Below are positions 1 to 12,914 of a stretch of DNA of 64,000 nt, piece after piece. A program made the translations under genes and the position numbers. The DNA is from Adiantum capillus-veneris (Eukaryota > Streptophyta > Polypodiopsida > Polypodiales > Pteridaceae), in assembly GCA_014529385.2 (NCBI GenBank), contig CM043968.1, forward strand, positions 23,071,013 to 23,135,012, given 5' to 3'. Under the pieces are notes generated by a model. The model was not told the DNA's origin, searched no databases, and saw only the letters and a program-made list of their open reading frames with translations. How positions within the stretch are numbered: the first letter of the stretch is position 1; every line of letters begins with the position of its first letter.

Positions 1-326
1 GGCCAACGTGGAAAGAGTAAGTTTTTTCATTGATTATGGCTCTAATAAGTGATCTTTTGCTGCACAGCTTTCTAAAGCTGATGGGTCGTGTAGATGTCAG
101 GCTGGAGGGAATTCCCGAGGAGACCCTTGCTCAACATATAAGAAAGGCAAAAAGAAAAAAAATCGAGAAGACTGGAGATGAGGAGCCTGAAATGGAGCAA
201 AAAAGAAAGGAAGAGGAAGAGACCCAGGGGCAACCAGAAGAGAAGATGGACATAGAAGACACTAAGGAGATGCAGAATACTGGCACAAGTTCTGACCCTA
301 AACCCAAAGCCTACAAAAGATTATAG
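1..326 (+). CDS. 3' end of a charged, Lys/Glu-rich protein (partial)
   Basis: The visible frame ends at TAG 324-326 and runs off the left edge. A short intron is likely at 17-67 (GTAAGT donor, CACAG acceptor); joining across it gives PTWKDFLKLMGRVDVRLEG followed by a strongly basic then acidic tail (RKAKRKK, then Glu-rich). No family was recognised. The tail resembles the acidic linker that precedes the HAD domain in the fused gene at 54725-57507, so this may be the linker of a similar gene whose HAD part begins near 511. A weak donor at about 293 joined to CTGCAG at 504-509 would make that link in frame, but this is inference. A 51-bp intron is short for a plant. Confidence 0.4.
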
Positions 327-510
327 TTTGCCCCCCCTATGTTTCTTTTTATGTAACCACTTCTGAAATTAATATAACTTTCTTTCCCATTCGACGTCTC
401 TTTCATCTTGTGCCTAATTTTTGAACATTGTGTATTTTTATTGTATGATTTCTATCTATACCTAATTTCATATTTAAATTTGAGTCTTTTATAATTTTGC
501 ATCTGCAGAT

Positions 511-1352
511 ATGTTTTCAGTTGAAGAATGGCGCCTTGCAGCAGCAGATAGGTTCAGGGCTGACACTCGTGCAATATGGAATTGCGTGTTGTCTCCAACT
601 GTGCTCGTGTTTCCTCTATGGTTTAGACTAATTAAAAGAATCCCACTGATATGGCCAAGGCCACCACCTCCGTTGAGCGTCCAGTGTAGGGTTCTCATTT
701 TGGACCTTAATGGATTACTACTCAAGAAATTTGATGGAAAATATGGTGAAGAATTGCCCTATTGGCCAGAAATGCGGTATGTTGTTGAAGGGGATACACA
801 GTTTTGGGTAAGGCCAGATGCAGAAGTGTTTCTGAATTTTTGTTTCAGATGGTTCGAAGTGTGGATATGGAGCTACTGCAAGTTTGAGAATCTCAAACGC
901 ACGGTAGTGATAGTGTTCCCTGACCACCACAAAATATTCAATAGAGTGGTAAGTCAGGCACAGTGCACAAGGGCCCCTTTTAAATTGGGCGCGACAGATA
1001 AACCGGTGTTCCACAAGAATCTCGCAAATTTTCTGACCTACCACCTGACACACTTATCTTTGATGATTCTGGATATAAGCTAATGTTTAATCCATTGGGG
1101 TTATTTCTTGTTTTTCCCAAGCTAGAAAAGCAGTCTAAAGAAGTGCGCGCCTGTTTTCTATCAACCACTGTCATAAACTGGCTGGCACACTGGTTGTACT
1201 CTAAGAACAAAATTGAGTATACAAAGAGGACTATAATTTGTGCAGACGGACAACCTGACGACACCTATGTGCGTCGTTTTTATTGGAAATGGCGGATTGA
1301 CTTTTTCAAGAAGAAAGGAACATATTTTTTTAATAAAAATAAAGCTTCATAA
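511..1352 (+). pseudogene. FCP1-like HAD phosphatase domain gene, frameshifted
   Basis: The first frame (511-about 1032) carries HAD motif I as ILDLNGLL (about residue 63) and then VRPDAEVFLNF and VWIWS, which match the 'RPG..eFL' and motif II strands of FCP1/CTD-type phosphatases. Around 1027-1034, in a run of four T, the conserved frame moves by one base: DLPPDTLIFDDSGYKLMFNP (motif III) and the tail to TAA 1350-1352 are in the other frame. One lost base (or two gained) explains this. Motif I is DxN instead of DxD; plants have an FCP1-homology family with this form, so Asn alone does not mean it is dead. The homologous domain at 54725-55288 lacks the frameshift. Substrate unknown; the family acts on phosphoproteins. 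The start may lie in an upstream exon, since CTGCAG at 504-509 could be an acceptor. Confidence 0.65.
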
Positions 1353-1523
1353 AGTCCGTGAAGTGGGCGACTTTTGTCGATGTATTTTTTTGTCGATGGA
1401 TGTAAATGGAGAATTACTCAGCCTTCTTGTCAATCAATGTAACAGAATTCATGTATAATACATTTACAAGCAAGTTTCACGGAAATACGTTGTTTTCTAT
1501 ATTTGAAGTATCTTGCAAATGAA

Positions 1524-2947
<1,424 letters not shown>

Positions 2948-3012
2948 ACAGTTCAGTTTACATTTAAAGGCAGATATACACAAAATCATGCATTATGCAT
3001 TTCTTAAGATGG

Positions 3013-6000
3013 TTACAGCTCAAAAGGCATACTATTGTAGATAGACTCACTGACATCAAGTGATATTGTATATAGTTTTGAGTTGCTGGGATGGGGTATC
3101 ATGGGGATTTTGATTGCCCAAACAAGATGTGAATATATGAACACCTCTGGCTTTTTGTCCAAAAGCTCGTAGGTATGCTCATTTATCATACGATAGTAAA
3201 ACCCTTTGATAGCATAGGATCCTCGCCCAATGATATTGCCCCAGTCATCTTCAGCGTCTAAATGAAACTCGTGAATAGCTGCAGTGCATTTCACTATATA
3301 GAAATCCACTTTTTCTTCATTGTCATTTGGTGCGGGAACAACAAAATTATCACCAACAATAAGAGCTTGACTGAGGGTGTCATAGTGTCCTTCATACGCT
3401 GCATCCTCATTTATTTCGTCATCATCGTCTTCCCCTTCTTCCGTAGGCTCCAAAGTAAGGTATGTCCAGAAAGGAACGTGTGACTTGCTCACACATCTCC
3501 TTTACTTTTCCTGTTTACATGCACTACAGAAACAAGACAGTGAACGTGTTCTCAAAGCAGTTGTATCATGCTCTGAATATGCAAAAACAGAGTGCATTGA
3601 GCGGGTATTTTTTACAGCCTTCACATCCCAATTTTTTTCCCTTTCTACATCTCCCAATTCAATCACCCAAAAAATATTGCTTACATAACAAGCGTGGGAT
3701 GCATAGGTGGCTGTAGCACCATCTGACAAGGTCCATCTCAATAATGCCACAACATCTGCAGCACAGTCTATCTTTGGGCAGTTTGGCTGCAATTGGTATT
3801 GAGTTAAAGACCTTTTTATCACTGCTCCCGCACTGTCGTGTTCTCCCTTACCATGGCCGGATCCAAAAAAATTCCAAGACATTTTCCATCCCGTAAACAC
3901 ACTGTATCTGCAATTTATTCAATGGATAGAAGAAGATTAATATACTCTTGGCACGATAAAATTACCAAAAAAAACACGTATTATAATATTACTAATGTTA
4001 GACAAGCATTTTATTACAACTTTAATGCCAATATTATAGGTCTCTATATTAAAACCACCTTCAGATAATGTTTGTTAGAACATGGTATACCTGGCAAGGA
4101 AATAGAATGGTCTTCTTGCTTTGAATTGTGAAGCTGCTCCATCAGACCATACCCAATGACGCCTTATGTTTAGACCAAATTGCTTTAGCCATTCCGCATG
4201 TTTCAGAAAACAGTGTTGAACAAAATGTTTGTCATGTTGCTTGTCATCTGAAATGAAGAAGTAAATTGTCTTGTGGATGTCACCTGCATAATATAAAAAT
4301 CAGAAATTATTGAAGGCTTAATACAAAAGAAATAATACTGATCTAGGGTGATGTCGTCACCTGCAATTCGGAAATATGTTATGTGCACAAAAATAGTTAC
4401 TTGATTTGAATACCAGTGCATGGACTGAATCTCATTTTGTTCTTTGAAAGTATAATTTTCAGCAAAGTCAACAACTGACACAACAACATCTTCTGAAAAG
4501 CTTTGTATACATTCCTTATATTGTTCTGCTTGCCATCTATACACAAAATTATGCATTATGTATTTCTTAAGATGGTCTTTGAACATGACTGAGAGATCCT
4601 GGCATGATATTTCCTTATGCGGCAAGACTTTCCTTTTCTTCTTCAGACCGTCACGCGCAGTTCCTACTTCTAGGTCCTCAAAAATCTTCACCACAATCTT
4701 TTTAGCAATAAATGCAGCCTCTGCAGCACAAAAGTCTAACTTATCCGGGCCACACCTTTTACATTGACCACTCAAGCAGGCAAGAGCATGGAAGGTGGGC
4801 GTATCTGATTTTGGACACAGTATAGAGTCCAATAAGGCTGTTACACTCTTGATAGGGTTTTTTGGTGCCTTGCATCCACCATTGTCTTTGCATATGTTGC
4901 ATTGACATTGGCAAGATTTTCCATGCAGACCGAATATAGAACTTCGTACGTGATTTATGGCATCCTTTAGGAAGGACATTTGAACATGTGAAATGCAGCA
5001 GTAAGTATATCGGTCTCTCAATTTCCGCACAAAATATGGCTTCATGTACTCAAACGCCCGCTGCCTCATTACAATTTCAGGGTATTGTTCTTTGAAGTTG
5101 AGAAAGAGCTCCACCTACAATGAAAGACATATATGGTTAAATAACATTGAAGAAAACTGCAGGTTTTTATTATCTTTGAGGAAACTGTTACATTACTATA
5201 AACCAGTATTTTTATTTCAAACCACTATGTTTTTTCACTTAACTGGTTAAACAAACCAGTATATATGAACACATGTCCTTGGTACGTACCAGTGGTATAT
5301 AAGTGTCAACCAGTTCAAATGTTCTTACTGCTGATGTAAACCAGTCTTTTCATTTAAAACCGGTATGTTATTTACCTAACCAGTACATGTGAGCACTTAA
5401 CCACGATGTATACCAGTGAGAAATAAGTGTTAAAAAAAATGAACACATGCCCTTGGTACGTACCAGTGGTATATAAGTGTCAACCAGTTCAAATGTTCTT
5501 ACTGTTGATGTAAACCAGTCTTTTCATTTAAAACCGGTATGTTATTTACCTAACCAGTACATGTGAGCACTTAACCATGATGTATACCAGTGAAAAATAA
5601 GGGTTAAAAAAATGAACACATGTCCTTGGTACGTACTAGTGGTATATAAGTGTCAACCAGTTCAAATGTTCTGACTGCTGATGTAAACCAGTCTTTTCAT
5701 TTAAAACCGGTATGTTATTTACCTAAGCAGTACATGTGAGCACTTAACCATGATATATACCAGTGAAAAATAAGGGTTAAAAAAATGAACACATGTCCTT
5801 GGTACATACTAGTGGTATATAAGTGTCAACCAGTTCAAATGTTCTGACTACTGATGTAAACCAGTCTTTTCATTTAAAACCGGTATGTTATTTACCTAAC
5901 CATGATGTATACCAGTGAAAAATAAGGGTTAAAAACTTGAACACATGCCCTTGGTAGGTACCAGTGGTATATAAGTGTCAACCAGTTCAAATGTTCTGAC

Positions 6001-7636
6001 TGCTGATGTAAACCAGTCTTTTCATTTAAAACCGGTATGTTATTTACCTAACTAGTACATGTGAGAACTTAACCACGATGTATACCAGTGAGAAATAAGT
6101 GTTAAAAAAAATGAACACATGTCCTTGGTACGTACCAGTGGTATATAAGTGTCAACCAGTTCAAATGTTCTTACTCCTGATGTAAACCAGTCTATTCATT
6201 TAAAACCGCTATGTTATTTACCTAACCAGTACATGTGAGCACTTAACCACGATGTATACCAGTGAGAAATAAGTGTTAAAAAAACTGAACACATGTCCTT
6301 GGTACGTACTAGTGGTATATAAGTGTCAACCAGTTCAAATGTTCTGACTGCTGATGTAAACGAGTCTTTTCATTTAAAACCGGTATGTTATTTACCTAAC
6401 TAGTACATGTGAGCACTTAATCATGATGTATACCAGTGAGAAATAAGTGTTAAATTTTTTTTACTGGATATGTAAACCAGTAATTTCCTTTCAAACAGAT
6501 ATGTTTTTTACCTATCTGACATGACAAACAGTACATGTGAACACTTAACCACGATGTATACCAGTGAGAAATAATTGTTAAAAGATTTTTACTGGTTATG
6601 TAAACCAGTTTTTTACCTAACCAGTTTATACATATCATACGCTTGTGAAAGTATGCGTCTGCAAACATATGTTTCAGCAAACATACGCGTATGATAAAAA
6701 CTATGTTTCCATTTATATTCTCCTTCACATCCAATATTTATCTTCTCTTAGTCTAGGACCAAATACAGATTCCCCTTATTTCCATTTATAACTTCCTTCA
6801 TATCCGATTTCATATCTACTCATATCAACCCAATTATAGTGAATATAGGTCATGAATGCAAATATTAGAAAAAAAAATGGATATAGTGAAGCAAGTTATT
6901 ACCTGAGATTGTTCAAGAAGATGCACAGGATGTTTGACATATGAATTTCTTCCGATACGCTTTCTGCACACATCCTTCTTATTGGGTGAAACACGAGTGT
7001 TAGACATCCAAAAAGAGAAGATCAACTCTTTCTCATCAGCTGTTATGAAACCACGATCCATGGGCTGTCGAGCACACAAAGAGATTGGAAAATTGCCATC
7101 ACCTACTGCCCTCAACCGAGTCTTTGCAACTATGAAGTTCCTCTTGTGGAAATTTAGCAACTTAGATGCAACTGAAACATTCACTTTTGAGGTAGATGTA
7201 CACTCAACATTCATAAGCATTGTGGTGATGAACCTTTTAAGAAAGAGCTCGTGTCCACTCTTTGGTAATTTGATTGCATCTATTGTGTTGCGTATGGCTT
7301 CAATGAAGGTTTTTGTGCCTTGGGCATTTCAAGGTCTCCAAGAGAAGGATGATTGACAAACTTGCACAAAATATCTGAGCGTGATGCAACATCGAGGGAC
7401 TTTGTACGCCGATTGAAAAGCATAACAAGGTCATTGCAAAGTCTTTGACGCTTTGCATCATCAGCACCATTTTGATCATTATCTTCCTCATGTGCTACCT
7501 GCTCAAGCTTGTTCTTAGCACGCTTCTCCCTCTTTCTCCTAGCATGATATTCCTTGACTGCATCAACATCATACCTAGCACACAGCTCATAGTGAGGCTG
7601 AGAGCAGTCACATACAATGTGAGATTCTTGCTCCAT
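3013..7636 (-). pseudogene. transposase-derived protein with RNase H-fold (DDE-like) motifs, four exons, two lesions
   Basis: Exons by hand: 7636-6903, 5114-4361, 4283-4091 and 3907-3013 (introns 5115-6902, 4284-4360, 3908-4090; all GT-AG and frame-true). The start is ATG at 7636. The protein has a basic N-terminus, a Cys-rich cluster (CQCQCNICKDNGGC, later CLSGQCKRCG) and a core with VDFAENYTFKEQNEIQSMHW, ISDDKQHD, WSDGAASQFKA and WNFFGSGHGKGEHD, then an acidic C-terminal part of about 160 residues. The spaced Asp motifs are those of a widespread uncharacterised family in animals and plants that looks like a domesticated or mobile DDE enzyme; I know it only as hypothetical proteins. Two lesions: a frameshift near 7320-7330 (one base lost or two gained) and an in-frame TAA at 3502-3504, after which the frame continues to 3013. 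Convergent with the HAD gene to its left. Confidence 0.7.
5265..6462. repeat. tandem satellite array, 173-174 bp unit, about 7 copies
   Basis: The anchor AAAACCGGTATGTTATTTACC recurs with its CC at 5360, 5534, 5707, 5880, 6032, 6206 (as CCG-C-TATG) and 6380. Spacings are 174, 173, 173, 152, 174 and 174 bp; the 152-bp unit lacks the CAGTACATGTGAGCACTTAAC part. Degenerate copies flank it (5210-5264 and 6463-6640). The whole array is inside the 1.79-kb second intron (5115-6902) of the transposase-like gene. AT-rich; no coding frame. Confidence 0.93.
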
Positions 7637-7781
7637 GCTAGAGAGGGAGATATTGAGCGAGGTGATAGGCCTACAGAGAGCAATATGACAACAATAGATG
7701 TGTGATAGGCCTACAAAGTAAAACAGCAATCTATGCTCCTACACATAGAGTTAGAGAGTTCAAGTCCTTATGGTATGTTTT

Positions 7782-8246
7782 TTAATAATTGTAAGGATAT
7801 TGTCTCGTCGGTTTGACATCTGACTTTAAAGAAATTGTATGCTGACAAATGGAATGATCAACCCCTTTCAAGTCCTTATAAGACCAAGCAAACACATCCT
7901 TATATTCTTTGAGCGTCTGAATCAAAAACTTCTCTCTGTACGGTGCTAGATTTGTAGCAATGTAGGCAGGTTTAGGCCCCTTTGTTGGTTTTGCTAGGTT
8001 TATCTTTTTTGCATTCTCTGGTCCATCGTACAACCTCCCTGCTTTAGCTTTTTTCCTCATTGGTTATTTGACAATGATTTTGTAGTCTTGAATAATGTAC
8101 TTTTTGTAATGTGATGGTACACTTGTTCCATCTTTTCCCAATTCTTCATCTCTCTCCATTTTTGTTGTCCACACCTCTTTCATGGTTTGCTTCAGCTTCT
8201 TGTATTTCCTTTTCAATTCAACCTTTCTCCATTTAGGTTCATTCAC
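7782..8246 (-). pseudogene. gypsy-1 pre-RT and RT N-terminus fragment
   Basis: Two adjoining frames: 8246-8064 (WTTKMERDEE, VPSHYKKYIIQDYKI) and 8060-7782 (AYIATNLAPY, YKDVFAWSYKDLKG, then ICQHTISLKSDVKPTRQYP). The second is the conserved entry to Ty3-gypsy reverse transcriptase (Y..VFAWS..D..G followed by KP.RQ). The palm with its YxDD is absent because the element is broken off at 7780. Close to the plus-strand segment at 38391-38765. Confidence 0.7.
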
Positions 8247-8317
8247 ACCATCCCCTGCATTTGATTTACCATTTGATTGTTCTGTTGATTGTCTTTTTTT
8301 TCTTTAGATTTGTTTTG

Positions 8318-8695
8318 CTAAAAAGGAGTTATCATTCTACCCACTACCTTATCCATTATGCAATCATGAGCTCCCACTAGTTTTAAGTAAGATTGTTTCC
8401 TCTCAATATGTGGGATTGGATTACTTCTCATTCCTTTGGTTGTGCATATGTTTCTAGAGCATTGTTGTCTCCTGAGTTTCTGGTTTGGAAAATCAAAGAA
8501 CTTTTCCATTTTTGTTTCATGATCACTTTCACAAACTTCTAATTTCTCATCATCTACACTAAACTCCTCATATTCTTGGGTTTCATAGGTGTCATGATTA
8601 CATTCATCACTTGATTTCTTGTTTTTCTCCAAAGCATGGTTTGAATCACTTTTTTGGGAAAGATCCCTAATTGAAATTTCATCCTCAATACTCAA
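8318..8695 (-). pseudogene. gypsy-1 polyprotein linker fragment
   Basis: A 125-residue acidic frame that carries FFDFPNQKLRRQ, matching YYDFPNQNLQRQ in the gypsy-2 copy at 37969-38163. It lies between protease and RT in the polyprotein. No catalytic motif; function of the linker unknown. Confidence 0.5.
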
Positions 8696-9119
8696 ACACT
8701 ATACTTTGTTTTTGATTTTTTGTACCTCATTAGTTTTTGTGGTCTGTCGGTGTCTCCTTCTTGGATTTACTCTAACCATACACATGGAAACTAGGTCTAA
8801 GCCATTCTCATCACACAATTTGGTGGGCGTGATCTCGTTGACACATACATCTAAGGTGGTCAATATCTGAGTCTATTCTAAGGGTTCCATGCTCTCTTCA
8901 ACAAAAGGTTTAGGTATATAATCCGGATCGTCAAATGATCTATCTTTGTTGTTTTCATCCTTGACAAAACTATCTTAATCCAAAGCTCCATACATCCACA
9001 TATGAGCTTTTGAGTTCAACCATGCAGGTACTTCAGATTTTGTAGTAGTTGTAGAATCAAAGTGCTTAATTAGATATAATCATAGTTGTATTCTTGGACC
9101 ATCTTAACACTAGGTTGGT

Positions 9120-10256
9120 AATGGAACACTATGTCCTGTTAAGTTGCTCGAATCATTTGAAGACTTTGAAACTGAATTTCTAGGTGCTATATATATAAAA
9201 AAATTCCTTATGAGCTGAAAAAAACTTGACTTTTTTTTTGGAATATTGATCTCATCATTAACCTTACTTTTGCACACCATTTTTGAACCTAAACTGTGTG
9301 GAAAAACTGGTCCTATTTTTGGTTTTGTTTCAGAGTTTTGCAACTATACCACTCTAAAATTCATGTTTGTGAGGTTTAGATTGCTAGAGGATTAGCCTTA
9401 GTAGTACTGAACCTATTCTGATGCTTCTAGGAAGGCTTAAGTGTTGAATTTGAAAGTTATTACCAAATTACAAGAATTGCCTAATCCTATTTTTTGGGCA
9501 AATTTAGCTCTTTTATGATTTTTTGGTGGCTTTCTTGATAAACAAATGCAATTTTGATTGTGTAAGATGCATTTGTCACATAAAACTAATCTTATTTGAT
9601 TTTTGGGGCACCTAATATGCTATATAGCATAGTATACGACAATGGTTGAGTTTTTTAATTGAAGAAGAATACAAGACATTCTAGTGTAGCAAGTATAGCT
9701 TTCTAAATATTGCTAGTTTTGGAGGCCAATTGTGTGCATTTTGTAGGTAGGAACCATATCTAATTATAGGCTTCAAATTTGGCTAGATATTGAGTAGTTT
9801 CTATGGGATTATATATGTCATAATGCTAAACCTAGTTTTTTCATGTTTGTTGTATTTAGCACTTCATCATTGTCCGCAAGGTTTCACTTGGTAAGAAATC
9901 TATTATTCTTTTGACATGCTCCATGGCTCCTTTTGAATCCAAAGACCCAAAGGAAACTAAGAAGACATGTATATAGTATCTGTATTGAGCACGTGACTAT
10001 AAAAACTTTGATGATAGGGCCGCAGAATGGCAAAAATGCAACTTTTTTGTAACCATTTTATTTGCCAAAAATAGTGAGGCAAAAGCAGCCATATGATTTG
10101 ATCACCAACCCATTGAAGTTCACGAGGAATTTTATTTCATGTCCTACAAAAATGCCTAGTCTCATTTATATACAATCAATTGTTTGGGCAAAATGGACTG
10201 GTCCATCAACTTTGGAGGCTTGTTGTGACCAAGAGAGCAGAAATTTTACAAGTTTC
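9120..10256. other. AT-rich block splitting the gypsy-1 protease
   Basis: Protease sequence ends with KTKIKLQ near 10257 and resumes with KMVQEYNYDYI near 9105. In gypsy-2 these parts are only about 180 bp apart, so roughly 1 kb is inserted here. The block is AT-rich and has only short frames; I saw no clear terminal inverted repeat or domain. It may be an insertion too decayed to name. Confidence 0.4.
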
Positions 10257-10676
10257 TCATTTTTGCAGTTTTATCTTAGTTTTCCTAAGGGCTGGTTTTC
10301 TCCATTTTTCCCAAATCAATTTCATTGCTATGGCTACCCTTGCTCCACTATCCAAGATGGTAATGGTTTCTACTCCTTGATGCTTGATGGGAAATGTGGC
10401 ATTTCCTTCTTCTCCTTTGTAGTAGTCCCCTACCTTATTTATGGGAACTGGTTTGGCATTCCTTTTGGGTTTATTCCACTTTTCTATTTCTACGCCTGAA
10501 GTCTCTATTGGTTTTTTTATACCCATTTTTTCAAGACATTTCTCAACATCCGTCCACATGTGTGGTTTGACTTGTAGAAGTTCTGCCACCATTAGAGTGC
10601 ATTTCATTGTTGCGGCGGACATAATCTCTTGCAGTCCTTGTGAATCCACAATTGGTCGTAAGGTCCCCCCGGTGCA
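10257..10676 (-). pseudogene. gypsy-1 retroviral-type aspartic protease fragment
   Basis: The frame holds GDYYKGEEGNATFPIKHQ and ITILDSGARVAIA; DSG is the active-site triad of retrotransposon aspartic proteases. Upstream it has VDSQGLQEIMSAA, equal to the LHELMSSP segment of gypsy-2. The reading frame continues past 10676 into copia-1 LTR sequence, but that part is not protease. The C-terminal half is separated by the 9120-10256 block. Confidence 0.65.
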
Positions 10677-10868
10677 TGTTGGGGTATAAAGCCCAATGTG
10701 GTCGCCCAGGTAAGTGGGCGGGCCGCCAGGTATGTACACATATTCTTTTGTAAAAACCTAATAAGAACTCACTATGCTCTACACATTACAGTAGAGCGAG
10801 TTCACCATATCGTCGTGCTCTTCTTCTCGCACTCTCTCTCATGTCGCACTTCCGCTCGTACTCCTTCA
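10677..10868 (+). repeat. candidate 5' LTR of copia-1
   Basis: Starts TGTTGGGGTATAAAG, ends CTCCTTCA two bases before the PBS; TG...CA ends and 192 bp. There is no second copy in the window to confirm the borders. Left border fits the point where gypsy-1 protease homology stops. Confidence 0.5.
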
Positions 10869-10870
10869 AC

Positions 10871-10882
10871 TGGTATCAGAGC
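10871..10882 (+). other. primer binding site (initiator tRNA-Met) of copia-1
   Basis: TGGTATCAGAGC, the standard plant Ty1-copia PBS complementary to the 3' end of initiator tRNA-Met, two bases after the LTR end. Confidence 0.9.
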
Positions 10883-11966
10883 TCAGATCGAGGCTCGGAG
10901 CATCAGTACAGGAGGCTAGAGTCACCAGCTCAGATTGGAGTGAAATTTGACAGGCGAAGACACGGCCCCAAATCCTGTGGGACTGCCCGAAGGACTTGGT
11001 GTGCTCAGAATTTCATTCTGAGGTCATCTCGGTCACCGTTCGGCTTCGACAAAGTTCTGCGCAGGCCATTTTCGACTACGTGGTCTCAGCGGGTGCAGAT
11101 CCAACTCTGCAAATTTGGGGTCTTTGGCCTACGACTGCAAGTGCTGAGGATATCGACACTCCCAGAGTGTTGATTTGTGGCTGTCTACACATCGAAGGAC
11201 GGCTCACAGTTCTTAGAGGCGTGTCACATACGACACGGGCGCATCTACACACAGACTGTAGGCGACATCCACTAGTTCATCAAGTAGCTTGTGTTTGCTG
11301 CTTGATATTCCAGATTTCATCCTGACATTGCAGGTACTTCCACATGGGATGTATTGTCAGAGATGATGTATGTCTGTTGAGGGTTTGTTGGCTATGAGTC
11401 ACGCAGCAAACAACCGCCGCAGCGGTTACAACATACAGTGGGAAATTTGTGGATGTATGACTTTGTGGGAAGTCTATGTACTGTCAGATTTACTGCAACC
11501 TTTGTTGAGGATCGAGTGAGGTTTTATTGAGCTGGGGGATTCTCGAATGTTGAGATCCTTTCGGTGATACAGGTCTTGGAGCGATCCCTCGAGCACCCTT
11601 AGATAGGCAGCTAGGATGTATTGACTGTGAGTTAGACAGTTGGGATTGCATCTTTGCTTTACTGCCATTGAGGCATTGTCATAGTCTATGCTTACAGGAC
11701 AGTGACAGGACAGTCAGAGACAGTACAGGTGCAGGACAGGTTTACCCACAGCTTACAGTGTTAGAGAGACAGTGGTTTTTTGAGCTGTTTTTTGGTCTGT
11801 TTTTAGTACACCATAGCCATTTTACAAAGGAGACTCTGCCAAAATTTCTGCAGAATCTGAAGCTTTCTTGGTTCATTTGACAGGTTGATATTGGTTCAGA
11901 GGTCAGTTTACAGGGGAAACTCTGCCGAATTTTTCCCAAGAAAGTAAACTACTGTGAAGCGTAGCT

Positions 11967-12914
11967 ATGGCTGGATCACAGGACACTGCTCTTTACAATA
12001 TCAAGAAGCTAGATGGAACCAATTTCCCATTGTGGAAGAAGCAGATTTGGCACGTGTTGGTACAAAAGAAGCAGATAAAACCTATAAAGCTCAAGGGGAT
12101 AAAACCAGAAGATATGGACGAAGATGAATGGAGCGAAATGGATGAATTGGCACTTTCTACCATTATGCTGACTTTGGCAGAAAGTGTTTACTTCAATGTA
12201 GTAGACGAGATGTCGGCTTATCAAGCATGGTTAAAGGTGAGTGATCTTTATGAGAAGCAGAGTGCAACTTCACAGGTATACTGGCTTAAGAAGCTTGTTG
12301 ACTTGAAGATGAAAGAAGGGACACCTATGTCCAATCATCTGAATGAATTCAACACAATCTATAGTCAGTTGTCAGCTCAAGGTGTCAAGTTTGATGAACC
12401 TGTTAGAGCTATGTTCCTGTTGATCACATTCCCGGAAAGTTGGGACACTTTTCGCACAGCTTTGAGTAATTCTGCACCTCCAGATGGTTTGAACATAGCA
12501 GGTGTAGAAGGAAGTCTGCTTACTGAAGAAACCAATAGAAAGACAATGGACAAAGGCAAAGGAACAACCTTAGTTGTCAGGGGAAGGACCAAAGAAAAGT
12601 ACAAAGGTGGAAAGAGGAATCAGTCTCGTAGCAAGTCCCGCAGTGCTAAAGGCAAGAGCGACATAGAATGCTACCATTGTGGCAAGAAGGGTCACATGAA
12701 AAGAGACTGCAGAGAATGGAAAGCAGAAAAAGGCAAAGAGAAAGCTGAAGACCATGGTGAGAAAAACAAGTCCTCAGTGAAGATTCAAGAAATAAATGTG
12801 ACAAACACTGTTGCAAAGGATGACAGTCTAGTGTCAGGAGACATCTACTTCTTGAAGAATACAATGGACTCAGGTCTTCTTACAGCATCTGATGGAAATG
12901 CAATGAGTGACTGA
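11967..12914 (+). CDS. copia-1 Gag with CCHC zinc knuckle
   Basis: 315 residues from ATG 11967. It begins with the Gag pattern LDGTNFPLWKKQI, continues with a UBN2/Retrotran_gag-like helical core (LKKLVDLKMKEGTPMSNHLN) and has one CCHC knuckle, CYHCGKKGHMKRDC, near residue 231. It would form the virus-like particle and bind element RNA. The frame ends at TGA 12912-12914 where a Trp (TGG) is expected before IIDSGA, so the original Gag-Pol was one frame. Confidence 0.85.
   Translation: MAGSQDTALYNIKKLDGTNFPLWKKQIWHVLVQKKQIKPIKLKGIKPEDMDEDEWSEMDELALSTIMLTLAESVYFNVVDEMSAYQAWLKVSDLYEKQSATSQVYWLKKLVDLKMKEGTPMSNHLNEFNTIYSQLSAQGVKFDEPVRAMFLLITFPESWDTFRTALSNSAPPDGLNIAGVEGSLLTEETNRKTMDKGKGTTLVVRGRTKEKYKGGKRNQSRSKSRSAKGKSDIECYHCGKKGHMKRDCREWKAEKGKEKAEDHGEKNKSSVKIQEINVTNTVAKDDSLVSGDIYFLKNTMDSGLLTASDGNAMSD

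Larger units (their letters stand above)
7780..10676 (-). mobile_element. gypsy-1: decayed Ty3-gypsy relic, protease to start of RT
   Basis: On the minus strand the order is aspartic protease (10676-10257), a linker with FDFPNQKLRRQ (8695-8318), a WTTKME block (8246-8064) and the N-terminal edge of reverse transcriptase (8060-7782, ending KPTRQYPYNY). The same order is seen on the plus strand at 37083-38765, so these are two copies of one family in opposite orientation. The element stops at about 7780 with no LTR, and its right side is cut by copia-1 at 10677. Many stops; not functional. Confidence 0.75.

Noticed and set aside
3502-3504. A small intron to remove the TAA at 3502-3504
   Set aside because: The only GT...AG pair around it would be 18 bp, far too short for splicing; the frame is unchanged on both sides.
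5265-6462. CRISPR-like array
   Set aside because: Units are 173 bp and contiguous without unique spacers; plant satellite.
7280-7356. Plus-strand frame 6934-7356 as a gene
   Set aside because: It is the antisense of exon 1 of the minus-strand transposase-like gene, which has conserved motifs and correct splice sites.
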